Of a stretch of DNA of 64,000 nucleotides, positions 27,863-37,196 are shown one piece after another (position 1 is the first letter of the stretch; every line of letters begins with the position of its first letter). Both the position numbers and the translations under genes were made by a program. The DNA is from Clostridium ganghwense (GTDB taxonomy: Bacteria > Bacillota > Clostridia > Clostridiales > Clostridiaceae), in the NCBI RefSeq assembly GCF_026735165.1, contig NZ_JAPQES010000004.1:62001-126000 (forward strand), read 5' to 3'. Under the pieces are notes generated by a model. The model saw only the letters and a program-made list of their open reading frames with translations. It had not been told where the DNA came from and did not search any database.

Positions 27863-29794
27863 ATGAGTATAAAATCGAAACTAATAATTAGTTATTTGTC
27901 CTTAATAATATTTTCCGTGAGTATTTTAGGATTTCTAATCGGGAACAAATCACAAAAAGCTGTTTTTGATGAAGTAACTGAAAAAAGTGAACATACAACA
28001 CAATTAATTAATAGTATGGTTAGTGTTAGAAATGATTTGCTTTCAGAAAAAGTATGGAGTGATCTACATTTAGCAGAAAAACTATTAAATGGTTCAGGTC
28101 AATTAAGAATTGATAATACACAACAAATTCAAGTTGGAAATTATAAATTACCTTCCTTATACGCCGGAAACACTAACTTAACTTTAGATACTACTCTTGT
28201 TGATGATATAAAAGAATCAATAGGTGCAATTGCTTCGGTATTTTTATTAAAAGATGAAAAGTTAATAAGGGTTACTACTAATGTTACTAAAAATGGTAAA
28301 AGAGCTATGGGTACCTATATCTCTAACAATTCTCCAATCTATAAAAAAATAATCAATAATAAGCATTATCGTGGAAGAGCTTTAGTTATAGACAATTGGT
28401 TTATAACAGGATATAGACCTCTATTAGATGAGAATGGAAAAGTTATAGGTGCACTAGCATTAGGATATACTCAACTAAATAATTTTTTAGAAAAAACATT
28501 AAGCGATATTAAAATTGGAGAAACAGGCTATATATATATAATGAATTCCAAAGGTGATCTTCTTCTTCATCCAAATATTAAAGGACAAAGTATAAAAAAT
28601 TTTGATTTTTCTAAAGAAATAATAAAAAATAAAAATGGTAAAATTGAATATAAATTTAACGGTGTCTACAAATTAGCAGCTTATAGATACTTTGAACCTT
28701 ATGATTGGTATATTGTTACAACCGCTAATTATGATGATTTAAAATCCTCTTCTAAAACGATCTTATATACAATATTACTAGCCGGCTTTATTATTTTGTT
28801 AATAAGTACACTTATAGCTTTATTATCAGCAAATACCCTAGTTAAGCCTATTAATAAATTAAAAAATTATATGGAGATAGCTGGTACAGGAGACTTAACA
28901 GTTCAATCTGATATAAATAGCAAAGATGAAATAGGCATACTCTCAAATAGTTTCAATAATATGATGAAAGAAAATAAAAGATTATTAGAAGAAACAAGAA
29001 AATGTGATCAATTAAAAACTGAATTTTTTGCTAATATATCTCATGAATTAAAAACTCCATTAAATATAATATTTTCCACAGCTCAGTTATTTGATTTTTA
29101 TATAAATAATGAAAAAATTAATACTACAAAATTAAATAAATATACAGGTATCCTAAAACAAAATTGTTATAGACTTCTAAGATTAGTTAATAATTTAATT
29201 GATGTCACTAAAATTGATTCTGGATTTATGGAATTAGATTTAAAAAACCAAAATATTATAGAAGTTGTTGAAAACATAACCTTATCAACTGCTGAATATA
29301 TAAAAAACAAATCTAGAACAATTATATTTGATACTGATACAGAAGAAAAAATTATAGCTGTAGACCCTGAAAAAATGGAAAGGATTATACTAAATCTTAT
29401 TTCTAATGCAACTAAATTCACAAAACCAGGAGATGAAATAAAAGTCACTATTAATGACAATAATGATTATGTGCATATTACTATAAAAGATACAGGACTA
29501 GGCATACCAGAAAATGAACTTGAAAAGATTTTTGAAAGATTTAAGCAAGTAGACCCTTTATTAAGTAGGAATCATGAAGGAAGTGGAATAGGTTTATCTC
29601 TTGTTAAATCTTTAGTAGAAATGCATAAGGGTACTATTACTGTTAAAAGTGAATATGGTAAAGGAACTGAATTTATCATTGAATTACCAGTTAAACTTAT
29701 TCCTGAAGAAAATAATACTGAAACCTTAAAACATTTTACCCCAAAAACTAATGTAGAAAAAATACAAATTGAGTTCTCAGATATATACTCTTAA
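27863..29794 (+). CDS. Membrane sensor histidine kinase with extracellular Cache-type domain, orphan
   Basis: 643 residues. TM1 about 7-27; extracellular double-Cache-like region about 35-295 (DIKIGETGYIYIMNSKGDLL, LAAYRYFEPYDWYIVTT); TM2 about 299-322; HAMP 323-370; HisKA with phospho-His 394 in FFANISHELKTPLN; HATPase with NLISNATKF, GLGIPENELEKIFERF and GSGIGLSLVKSL. No response-regulator gene is adjacent, so it is an orphan kinase; clostridial orphan kinases often feed Spo0A, which is only a possibility here. Its HisKA/HATPase region and last residues (KIQIEFSDIYS) closely match the PAS kinase at 32902. Confidence 0.93.
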   Translation: MSIKSKLIISYLSLIIFSVSILGFLIGNKSQKAVFDEVTEKSEHTTQLINSMVSVRNDLLSEKVWSDLHLAEKLLNGSGQLRIDNTQQIQVGNYKLPSLYAGNTNLTLDTTLVDDIKESIGAIASVFLLKDEKLIRVTTNVTKNGKRAMGTYISNNSPIYKKIINNKHYRGRALVIDNWFITGYRPLLDENGKVIGALALGYTQLNNFLEKTLSDIKIGETGYIYIMNSKGDLLLHPNIKGQSIKNFDFSKEIIKNKNGKIEYKFNGVYKLAAYRYFEPYDWYIVTTANYDDLKSSSKTILYTILLAGFIILLISTLIALLSANTLVKPINKLKNYMEIAGTGDLTVQSDINSKDEIGILSNSFNNMMKENKRLLEETRKCDQLKTEFFANISHELKTPLNIIFSTAQLFDFYINNEKINTTKLNKYTGILKQNCYRLLRLVNNLIDVTKIDSGFMELDLKNQNIIEVVENITLSTAEYIKNKSRTIIFDTDTEEKIIAVDPEKMERIILNLISNATKFTKPGDEIKVTINDNNDYVHITIKDTGLGIPENELEKIFERFKQVDPLLSRNHEGSGIGLSLVKSLVEMHKGTITVKSEYGKGTEFIIELPVKLIPEENNTETLKHFTPKTNVEKIQIEFSDIYS

Positions 29795-29819
29795 TAACAA
29801 TGTTAGGATACACTATTAT

Positions 29820-29864
29820 AACAGCCTAAAGCTAAATAAAATTCTCTTTCTTTAGGCTGTTTAT
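29820..29864 (+). terminator. Terminator after the Cache kinase
   Basis: 12-bp stem AACAGCCTAAAG/CTTTAGGCTGTT with an 18-nt loop, then TATTATT. Moderate U-tract. Confidence 0.7.
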
Positions 29865-30260
29865 TATTCTAATTTTATTTTTGTTTGCTATTTCAAAAAT
29901 TTACACATTTATCTCAAATTTTCAATATTTGCATATATTCCTTCAAAAACTGCAACATATTATTATATATTACGTTTAATTTTCTTATTTTTTTCAATAT
30001 AAAACATAACCATAATAAATTGGATGATTTAGCTTTAAATGTGTATTATAGGATATATCTTTCAAATTTACTCTTGTATAATTTTATATATTGTATTAAA
30101 ATAAATATTGCAGGATTTATTTCATTCCATCAATAAATCTCATAATCATAACTAAGCTTTATTTGTTTAATCCATAACCTTTCAATACTTTGTACTAAAG
30201 TTTCTGTTCTTTTTATTTTGCATTGAAATTTAAGTACTTTCATTTTTTATTAAAATTTCT

Positions 30261-30325
30261 GCATTTTTCAAATGCTTTTGTATACATTCCTGTATACATT
30301 TTTTTAAATTCTTCTTAAGGTATAC
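30261..30325. promoter_or_regulatory. Cluster of GTATAC repeats upstream of glutamate 2,3-aminomutase
   Basis: Three GTATAC palindromes at 30280-30285, 30292-30297 and 30320-30325; the first two are in TTGTATACATT and CTGTATACATT (12-bp period), the third in GGTATACAAATC. An adjacent hairpin GCATTT-TTC-AAATGC lies at 30261-30275. The cluster is 70-130 nt before the eam start, a sensible operator location. The rest of the 530-nt gap (29865-30392) shows no gene, only AT-rich sequence. Confidence 0.45.
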
Positions 30326-30392
30326 AAATCTTTAATATGTAATATATTAAACTCGATAAAAATTACATTTCAACATACAAGGAGGCCGATAC

Positions 30393-31664
30393 ATGAATAA
30401 CATTAATAAAAGAGAAATCTCATTAAAAAGAGCTGGAGAATTAAAATCTAGGATTGACGATTATCTTCAAATCAAAGATACACTAAAAAAAGGAACTAGT
30501 GATGAACAAAAAAATAAGATTGCTGCAAAAAAAGCAAAGATATTATCTTTCTTTAATGCAACAGAAGAAGACTGGAAAGATTGGAAATGGCAATTAAAGA
30601 ATAGAATAAGTGATATAAATACATTAGCTCAACTAATTGACCTTGACGATAATGAACTAGAAAACATAAAAAAAGTAGGCGAAAACTATAGATGGGCTAT
30701 TTCACCTTATTATCTTTCTTTAATAGATGAAGATAAATTTAACGCTGTAAAACTTCAATCACTACCAACTGGTTTAGAACTTGTTGGCGAGGGTGATACA
30801 GATCCTATGGGAGAAGAATTCACTAATCCAGCTGGTTCAATTACAAGAAGATATCCAGATAGACTTATAATAAATGTGACAAACGAATGTGCTATGTACT
30901 GTAGACATTGTCAAAGAAGAAGAAATATCAGTACTACAGATTCTCACAAAAGTAAAGAAACAATACAAGAATCTATAGACTATATAAGAAATAATCCTGA
31001 AATTAGAGATGTATTAATTACAGGTGGAGATTCACTAGCTTTATCAGATAATATGCTTGATTGGTTGCTTTCTGAATTACGTTCAATTCCTACAGTTGAA
31101 ATAATAAGATTAGGAAGTAGAACTTTAGTTACAATGCCTCAAAGAATTACTGATAATTTAGTTAATATCTTCAAAAAGTATCATCCACTTTATATAAATA
31201 CACACTTTAATCATCCACTAGAAATAACAGAAGAATCAAAAGCTGCTTGTGAAAAACTTGCAAATGCAGGTATTCCTTTAGGAAACCAATGTGTTCTATT
31301 AAATGGTATAAACAATGATAAATATGTCATGAGACTATTAAATCAAGAATTATTAAAATGTAGAGTTAGACCTTATTACATTTTCCATGCTAAACATGTA
31401 ATCGGTACAACACACTTCAATACATCAATAGATGATGGAATAGAAATTATGGAGTATTTAAGAGGCTATACTTCTGGTCTAGCTATACCAACTTATATAG
31501 TTAACGCACCAAAGGGTAAAGGTAAAACTCCTATCTTGCCTCAATATTTAATATCTAGAGGAAAAGATTCAGTAAAAATCAGAACTTGGGAAGGTGAAGT
31601 AATAGATTATCCAAATCATCCTTCTGTTGATATAAAAGCTATGTTATCTAATAACGAAAAATAA
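30393..31664 (+). CDS. eam: Glutamate 2,3-aminomutase (radical SAM, PLP)
   Basis: 423 residues. Radical SAM Cys motif C166-C170-C173 (CAMYCRHC), PLP Lys 378 in KGKGKTP, and overall similarity to lysine 2,3-aminomutase (WKWQLKNRI, ISPYYLSLID, RYPDRLI, THFNHP). The two Asp residues that bind the substrate lysine side chain in lysine aminomutase are replaced: Lys334 (YYIFHAKHVIG) and Asn371 (PTYIVNAPKG). This Lys/Asn pair is the reported hallmark of the C. difficile glutamate 2,3-aminomutase. Product is beta-glutamate, a compatible solute. An N-terminal extension of about 45 residues relative to the lysine enzyme is also present. AAGGAGG precedes the ATG. Confidence 0.9.
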   Translation: MNNINKREISLKRAGELKSRIDDYLQIKDTLKKGTSDEQKNKIAAKKAKILSFFNATEEDWKDWKWQLKNRISDINTLAQLIDLDDNELENIKKVGENYRWAISPYYLSLIDEDKFNAVKLQSLPTGLELVGEGDTDPMGEEFTNPAGSITRRYPDRLIINVTNECAMYCRHCQRRRNISTTDSHKSKETIQESIDYIRNNPEIRDVLITGGDSLALSDNMLDWLLSELRSIPTVEIIRLGSRTLVTMPQRITDNLVNIFKKYHPLYINTHFNHPLEITEESKAACEKLANAGIPLGNQCVLLNGINNDKYVMRLLNQELLKCRVRPYYIFHAKHVIGTTHFNTSIDDGIEIMEYLRGYTSGLAIPTYIVNAPKGKGKTPILPQYLISRGKDSVKIRTWEGEVIDYPNHPSVDIKAMLSNNEK

Positions 31665-31687
31665 GTTTTATAACTTTAATATATAAG

Positions 31688-31740
31688 ACCCTATATTATA
31701 AAAGAAACAACTTCTTTCATAATATAGGGTTTTATATTTT
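31688..31740 (+). terminator. Terminator of eam
   Basis: Long stem ACCCTATATTAT/ATAATATAGGGT, extended inside by AAAGAA/TTCTTT, then TTTATATTTTT. Probably also usable for the convergent radical SAM gene. Confidence 0.85.
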
Positions 31741-31764
31741 TATTGTTACTAAAAAATATTTATT

Positions 31765-32676
31765 TTATATACTATATTTATACCTTTTTAATCCCACTAA
31801 TTTAGCAGAGTTTACTGCCTTTTTATATTCCTCCCTTGATATTCTCCTACTTAATTCTTCAAAATTGTACGATTTATGAGCAGGATAATACTGTTCCATA
31901 ATATTTACATATATATCTTTAGATATTTCTTCAGCTATAAATCTCATTATTTCTTCTGTACCTGCTAAATTCTGTGGCATTATCAAATGTCTAATAAGAA
32001 GTCCCTTATAAGCTATATTTTTATCATCTGTTTTTAAATCTCCAACTTGTCTGTACATTTCTTTTATTGCAGCTTTTGCTATTTTATAATAATTTTTTAC
32101 GCCTAAATATTTCTCAGCAATATTATCATCTGAGAATTTCATATCAGGCATATAAATATCCACAATACCCTCTAAAAGCTTAAGTGTATCCGTTAGATCA
32201 TATCCATTTGAATTATATACTATAGGTATGTTCAATCCGTTTTTTGCAGCTATAAAAATGGCCTCCACAATTTGCGGTACTATATGACCTGGAGAAACAA
32301 GATTAATATTATGACATCTTCTCCTCTGCAAATAAAGCATCATTTCAGCCAGTTCATTTGTATTTACTTCTTCACCTTCTCCACAATAACTTATTTCATA
32401 GTTTTGACAAAATACACATCCTAAATTACAATGTGAAAAAAATATTGTACCTGATCCATATCTACCCACTAATTCTTCTTCTTCACCTAAATGTGCTTGA
32501 GCTCCAGATACAATAACATTATCTAATGTTTTGCAATAACCTTTTTCTCCTTTTAGTCTATTTACACCACATTGATGAGGACAAAGAACACAATTTACAA
32601 GCATTTCCTTTAAAGTTTTTACTCTATTTTCTAGCTCACCACTTGATAATAAATCTAAATATCCTGGCTTAAGCAT
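31765..32676 (-). CDS. Radical SAM protein, PflA-like (COG1313)
   Basis: 303 residues from the ATG at 32676 (AAAGGA eight bases upstream). Radical SAM motif C-N-L-G-C-V-F-C in FFSHCNLGCVFCQNYEIS, preceded by a second Cys set CVLCPHQCGVNR and GYCKT near the N-terminus. The core resembles pyruvate formate-lyase activating enzymes, but the family is distinct and its substrate protein is not known. No glycyl-radical enzyme gene is nearby. Convergent with eam; no operon partner. Confidence 0.88.
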   Translation of the reverse strand: MLKPGYLDLLSSGELENRVKTLKEMLVNCVLCPHQCGVNRLKGEKGYCKTLDNVIVSGAQAHLGEEEELVGRYGSGTIFFSHCNLGCVFCQNYEISYCGEGEEVNTNELAEMMLYLQRRRCHNINLVSPGHIVPQIVEAIFIAAKNGLNIPIVYNSNGYDLTDTLKLLEGIVDIYMPDMKFSDDNIAEKYLGVKNYYKIAKAAIKEMYRQVGDLKTDDKNIAYKGLLIRHLIMPQNLAGTEEIMRFIAEEISKDIYVNIMEQYYPAHKSYNFEELSRRISREEYKKAVNSAKLVGLKRYKYSI

Positions 32677-32832
32677 AATTCTCATCCTTTACTATTAAAA
32701 TATTTATTAAACAATAACATATGATTTATATTTCCCTTTATAAAAAATAATATAATGCACATCTTATTATTGATTTCTTAATACTATTACTGCTATGTCT
32801 GAAGTATTAAAAGAAGAAATATTATAGTTTAA

Positions 32833-32868
32833 AAGCTCCTTACTTATATTTTTTTTAGTAAGGAGCTT
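32833..32868. terminator. Bidirectional hairpin between radical SAM and PAS-kinase genes
   Basis: Perfect 12-bp stem AAGCTCCTTACT/AGTAAGGAGCTT. On the minus strand it ends the PAS kinase gene (tail TTTAAACT is weak); on the plus strand the tail ATTTTT is better although no plus-strand gene precedes it. Confidence 0.65.
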
Positions 32869-32901
32869 ATTTTTCAACCATATAAATTTATAAATGGAAC
32901 T

Positions 32902-34866
32902 TTAAAAATATATATCCGAAAATTCTATAGATATCTTTTCAACCTTATTTGCCTGAATATTCTTTGAAGAAATATTACTGGTACTATCCTTAACTAGTTT
33001 TACAGGAAGTTTTATAATAAATTTGCTTCCCTTTTCATACTCACTTTCAACATCTATATCCCCTTCATGCATTTCAATTAATGACTTTACAAGCGATAAT
33101 CCTATTCCGCTTCCTTCATTCTCCCTAGTTAGAGATTTATTTACCTGCCTAAATCTTTCGAATATAACCTTTTTATCTTCTTCTTTAATACCTATTCCTG
33201 AATCTTGTACAGTAATTATAACTGTATCTTTTGCATTTTGTATATCAACAGATATTTTATCCCCTTCTTTTGTAAATTTTATAGCATTTGATAAAAGATT
33301 TAACAGTATACGCTCAATTTTATCTGGATCACATGCTATTGTTTTTTTATGTATATCTGAATCAAATTGGAGATTTAAAGACTTAAGTTTTGCAAAATCT
33401 GATACTGATAAAGTTATGTCCTTTACTATTTTTACAATATCACAATTTGTAAGATTTAATTCTAAAAAACCTGAATCTATCTTCGTAACATCAATTAAAT
33501 TATTAACTAACCTTATTAATCTATAACAATTTTGCTTCATACTTTTATTTAGTTTTGAAAATTTTTCATAAAACCCTAAATACGATATATTATTAAGGTA
33601 CATGTCCATTAACTGTATAGATCCTAATACTACATTTAATGGAGTTCTAAACTCATGAGATATATTAGCAAAAAATTCTGTTCTTAACTTTTCATATTCT
33701 ACAGCCTCTTTTAACAGCTTCTGATTTACTTCAGCTTTTTTTCTCATTTCTATCATTTTATTTCTCTCAGTTATATCCCTTGCACAACATAATATTTTTA
33801 CTACTCTACCATTTTTAATTATTGGTGTACAATTTATTTCAACATCGAAGGAGTTTCCATAAACATCTTTTCCTCTAAGATTTACCCCTGTAAATTCTTC
33901 ACCTTTTGATAATCTCAAGCAAGTTTGCTTACATATATCAATGCTATTGTCATCTATTAAGTGTTTAAACGTTACATTACTTATTTGTTCTTTCTTAATT
34001 CCAAATTTTCTTAGAAAAGCTGGGTTAGCATTAATGATACAATTATTGTTTATATCAACGAGATAAATAAAATCTGGACATATATTAAAGAAAGTACGAT
34101 AACGTTCTTCACTATCTCTAAGTGCCTCTTCTGTATTTTTTCGATTGGTAACATCAATTCCAAAAGCCCAAGAATGCCATCCTGGAATAGGGAACTTCTT
34201 AGATATATTAAACCATGATATAGTTTTTCTGCTGCCATCTTTGCATATAATATCATACTCTAAATCTCTAAAATCACAATCTTTTTCCCTTATTTGTTTT
34301 AATATTTTTTCTTTATATGTTTCATCTGGATATAAGTTATCCCATATTTTAGGATTATCAATAATCTCACTCTTAGAATAACCTGTTACAAGCTCACATT
34401 CTTTGTTCCATACTGTAATATTATCATTTTCATCAATAGCATCCATCATTATAGGCATATTTTGAAGAACAGAACGTAAATGTTCCTCACTTTTTTTAAG
34501 ATTTATTTCATATAGCTTACAACTAGTTATATCATTTAAAACAACAATTATATTCTTTAATTGAAATTTATCATTAAATATTTTTTTAAAATTTATTTTA
34601 AAATATGAAGCTTTTCCATTTGATTTCAAGTACTTTTCTAAACATAGAGATTCTTTCGTGGTATCATTTTTAAAAAGTATTAAATCTTCTTCAAGCCAAT
34701 TCTTTATATAACTATTAGTATTATCAGATTTCATAAGTAGACTACCTTCACACAAATTTATAACTTCATTGTTTATATTTATAATTTCTATATTATTATC
34801 AAAAACTACAATAGGTGTAGGTATATTATAAAAAAATAATTCCATATCAATGCTATCACTAAACAT
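32902..34866 (-). CDS. Cytoplasmic PAS-domain sensor histidine kinase, orphan
   Basis: 654 residues with no membrane segment. Three PAS domains (about 8-118, 125-243 and 248-372; the second and third end in PAC-like GIDVTNRK and ARDITERNK), HisKA with phospho-His 404 in FFANISHEFRTPLN, and HATPase with NLLSNAIKF, DSGIGIKEEDKKVIFERF and GSGIGLSLVKSL. The C-terminal tail KISIEFSDIYF repeats that of the Cache kinase at 27863. No response regulator is adjacent. GGGGG precedes the ATG. Probably an orphan kinase of a phosphorelay; target unknown. Confidence 0.92.
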   Translation of the reverse strand: MFSDSIDMELFFYNIPTPIVVFDNNIEIININNEVINLCEGSLLMKSDNTNSYIKNWLEEDLILFKNDTTKESLCLEKYLKSNGKASYFKINFKKIFNDKFQLKNIIVVLNDITSCKLYEINLKKSEEHLRSVLQNMPIMMDAIDENDNITVWNKECELVTGYSKSEIIDNPKIWDNLYPDETYKEKILKQIREKDCDFRDLEYDIICKDGSRKTISWFNISKKFPIPGWHSWAFGIDVTNRKNTEEALRDSEERYRTFFNICPDFIYLVDINNNCIINANPAFLRKFGIKKEQISNVTFKHLIDDNSIDICKQTCLRLSKGEEFTGVNLRGKDVYGNSFDVEINCTPIIKNGRVVKILCCARDITERNKMIEMRKKAEVNQKLLKEAVEYEKLRTEFFANISHEFRTPLNVVLGSIQLMDMYLNNISYLGFYEKFSKLNKSMKQNCYRLIRLVNNLIDVTKIDSGFLELNLTNCDIVKIVKDITLSVSDFAKLKSLNLQFDSDIHKKTIACDPDKIERILLNLLSNAIKFTKEGDKISVDIQNAKDTVIITVQDSGIGIKEEDKKVIFERFRQVNKSLTRENEGSGIGLSLVKSLIEMHEGDIDVESEYEKGSKFIIKLPVKLVKDSTSNISSKNIQANKVEKISIEFSDIYF

Positions 34867-34967
34867 ATAACCTGTTATCCCCCTAAATAAGAATCTTTAT
34901 ACAATTGAAATTTTAATGCATTATAGGTATATTCTTCTAATATTTACTTTTTCCTTCAAAATCCAAC

Positions 34968-35017
34968 AAAAAAAATATGAGGTATATGAAATTAATCATA
35001 TACCTCATATTTTTTTA
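34968..35017 (-). terminator. Terminator of deoC-pdp
   Basis: Perfect 14-bp stem ATATGAGGTATATG/CATATACCTCATAT with 8-nt loop and long T-run on the minus strand. Confidence 0.92.
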
Positions 35018-35026
35018 ACTATAAAA

Positions 35027-36352
35027 TTAAAATTTTGTTATACCATCCTTTGTAACAATACCTTTTATTAATGGTTTTGCTTTAATTTCTTCTTCTACAA
35101 TATCATAAGCTTTTATAATCATTTCTTCAGATGTTTTTTGTTTTTTAGCGTCATTAGCATATATAGTTGCTATAGTTTCACCCTTCTTCACAAAATCTCC
35201 AATTTTTTTATGAAGAACTATTCCAACAGCTAAATCTATATCACTTTCCTTAGTTTCACGTCCTGCACCAAGTACAAGTGCTGCTATTCCTATGTCATCT
35301 GCTTTTATTCCCTTTACATATCCATCTTCAGCAGCTACAACTGGTTCTACAATACTTGGAATAGGGAATAAAGACGTATCATCAACATAAGTTGGATTTC
35401 CACCTTGAGCTTCAACAAGTTCTTTTAATTTTGCAATTCCTTTTCCTGATTTAATTATGTCTTCAAGTATTTCTCTTGCTTCTTCAGCATTTTTTGCTTT
35501 TTCTCCTAAAACAAGCATATGTGATCCAAGAGTTAAGCAAAGCTCAGTAAGGTCAGCAGGACCTTCTCCTCTTAAAGTATCGATAGCCTCTTTAACTTCT
35601 AAAGCATTACCTACAGCAAAACCTAATGGCTGGTCCATATCAGTTATTACACCAACTGTATTTCTTCCAACATGTGTTCCGATATCAACCATTTCTTGTG
35701 CAAGTTCAAAAGAACTATTTTCATCCTTCATAAAAGCACCACTGCCTGTTTTTACATCAAGTACAATAGCATCAGCTCCAGAAGCTATCTTCTTACTCAT
35801 AATACTTCCAGCAATTAATGACATATTATCAACAGTTGCAGTAACATCACGAAGCGCATATAGCTTTTTATCAGCCGGAGCTAAATTAGCTGTTTGACCA
35901 CCTATTGCTATTTTCTTTTCGTTTACGTTTTGCATAAACTTTTCAATTGGCATCTCTACTGAAAATCCATCAAAAGACTCTAATTTGTCAATAGTTCCAC
36001 CAGTATGTCCAAGACCTCTACCAGACATTTTTGCAACAGGTACTCCTGCTGCTGCAACTATAGGTCCAAGAATTAAAGTTGTTGTGTCACCAACTCCACC
36101 TGTACTATGTTTATCAACCTTTATACCTTCTATAGCTGATAGATCAATAATTTCTCCACTATCTACCATAGCTTTTGTTAAATCAGCTGTTTCTCTTTTA
36201 TTCATCTTTTGAAAGTAAATAGCCATCATAAGAGCTGATACTTGATAATCTGGAATTTCGCCCTTAGTATATCCTTCTACAAAAAAATTAATTTCTTGTG
36301 TAGTGAGTTCTTCACCATTTCTCTTTTTCATGATAATATCATACATTCTCAT
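35027..36352 (-). CDS. pdp: Pyrimidine-nucleoside phosphorylase
   Basis: About 441 residues from the ATG at 36352 (GAGGTG upstream). Cleaves thymidine, deoxyuridine and uridine with phosphate. Family motifs: [16 protein letters not shown] (phosphate loop), [17 protein letters not shown] (signature), and the C-terminal domain [14 protein letters not shown]. It lies 34 nt after deoC and forms a deoxynucleoside salvage/catabolic operon with it: the deoxyribose-1-phosphate it releases, after isomerisation, becomes the DeoC substrate. No phosphopentomutase gene is in the window. Confidence 0.96.
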   Translation of the reverse strand: MRMYDIIMKKRNGEELTTQEINFFVEGYTKGEIPDYQVSALMMAIYFQKMNKRETADLTKAMVDSGEIIDLSAIEGIKVDKHSTGGVGDTTTLILGPIVAAAGVPVAKMSGRGLGHTGGTIDKLESFDGFSVEMPIEKFMQNVNEKKIAIGGQTANLAPADKKLYALRDVTATVDNMSLIAGSIMSKKIASGADAIVLDVKTGSGAFMKDENSSFELAQEMVDIGTHVGRNTVGVITDMDQPLGFAVGNALEVKEAIDTLRGEGPADLTELCLTLGSHMLVLGEKAKNAEEAREILEDIIKSGKGIAKLKELVEAQGGNPTYVDDTSLFPIPSIVEPVVAAEDGYVKGIKADDIGIAALVLGAGRETKESDIDLAVGIVLHKKIGDFVKKGETIATIYANDAKKQKTSEEMIIKAYDIVEEEIKAKPLIKGIVTKDGITKF

Positions 36353-36386
36353 ACTATTCACCTCATACTCTCTTTATCTTTTTAAA

Positions 36387-37055
36387 TTAATATCCAGCAT
36401 TTTCAGCTTTAGTTCCTTCAACAATTGCTATTGAAGCACTAGCACCTATTCTATTAGCACCTGCTGCAATAACTGCTTCTGCATCTTCTTTAGTTCTTAC
36501 TCCACCTGATGCTTTAACTCCCATTTCAGTTCCAACAGTTTCTCTCATTAATTTTAAGTCTTCAACAGTTGCTCCCCCTGTAGAAAATCCAGTTGAAGTC
36601 TTTACAAAATCAGCTCCAGCTTCTTTTGATAATTCACATGCTTTAACGATTTCATCTTTTGTTAAAAGACAATTTTCAAGGATAACTTTTACTAAAGCTT
36701 TTTCCTTTGCTGCTTCTACTACTGCTTTAATATCTTCCTTCACTACATCATATTTTTTATCTTTTAAAGCTCCAACATTTATTACCATATCTACTTCATT
36801 TGCGCCATTTTCGATAGCTTGTTTTGTTTCAAATGCCTTTACTTCTTTTGTTGTAGCACCTAGCGGGAAACCTACAACTACACAAGTTTTTACGTTAGTT
36901 CCTTCTAACTCTTTACTTACTAATGGAGCATAGTATGCGTTTACACATACTGAAGCAAATTCATATTTCTTAGCTTCTTCACAAATTTTTATAATTTGTT
37001 CCTCTGTTGCTTGTGGTTTTAATAATGTGTGGTCTATATATCCTTGTAGTTTCAT
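36387..37055 (-). CDS. deoC: Deoxyribose-phosphate aldolase
   Basis: 222 residues. Splits 2-deoxyribose-5-phosphate to acetaldehyde and glyceraldehyde-3-phosphate. Start [17 protein letters not shown] is typical; catalytic Lys in [17 protein letters not shown] and the second Lys in [21 protein letters not shown] precedes the ATG. Promoter region carries a LacI-type operator at 37138-37151. Confidence 0.97.
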   Translation of the reverse strand: MKLQGYIDHTLLKPQATEEQIIKICEEAKKYEFASVCVNAYYAPLVSKELEGTNVKTCVVVGFPLGATTKEVKAFETKQAIENGANEVDMVINVGALKDKKYDVVKEDIKAVVEAAKEKALVKVILENCLLTKDEIVKACELSKEAGADFVKTSTGFSTGGATVEDLKLMRETVGTEMGVKASGGVRTKEDAEAVIAAGANRIGASASIAIVEGTKAENAGY

Positions 37056-37137
37056 TTTTATCCTCTCCTTTTATCTTATCTTTTATATATTTTATAATTT
37101 TAATACCTACAAATGATTGCTATTTTGCGAAACGGTA

Positions 37138-37151
37138 TGAAACCGCTCACA
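37138..37151. promoter_or_regulatory. LacI-family operator upstream of deoC
   Basis: TGAAACCGCTCACA fits the LacI-family pattern TGnnAnCGnTnnCA. The same half-site GCTCnCA recurs upstream of the lacI-type gene (38394-38407). It lies about 80 nt before the deoC start, just after a TATGAT element on the minus strand. Confidence 0.7.
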
Positions 37152-37167
37152 CATCATAGAAATTTAT

Positions 37168-37196
37168 AAATGTGAATAATAAACATATTCACATTT
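37168..37196. terminator. Hairpin at the end of the LacI-type gene
   Basis: 10-bp stem AAATGTGAAT/ATTCACATTT overlapping the stop codon. The minus-strand tail ATAAATTT is weak; the plus-strand tail ATTTTTTT is stronger. Could terminate the regulator gene, separating it from deoC. Confidence 0.5.

Noticed and set aside
29885-30136. Open frame of 83 codons on the plus strand between the Cache kinase and eam
   Set aside because: Composition is AT-driven (Phe, Ile, Tyr, Asn, Leu), there is no Shine-Dalgarno, and no domain or conserved pattern is visible.
30393-31664. Lysine 2,3-aminomutase as the identity of the aminomutase
   Set aside because: Both substrate-binding Asp residues of that enzyme are replaced by Lys and Asn, the pattern of glutamate 2,3-aminomutase.
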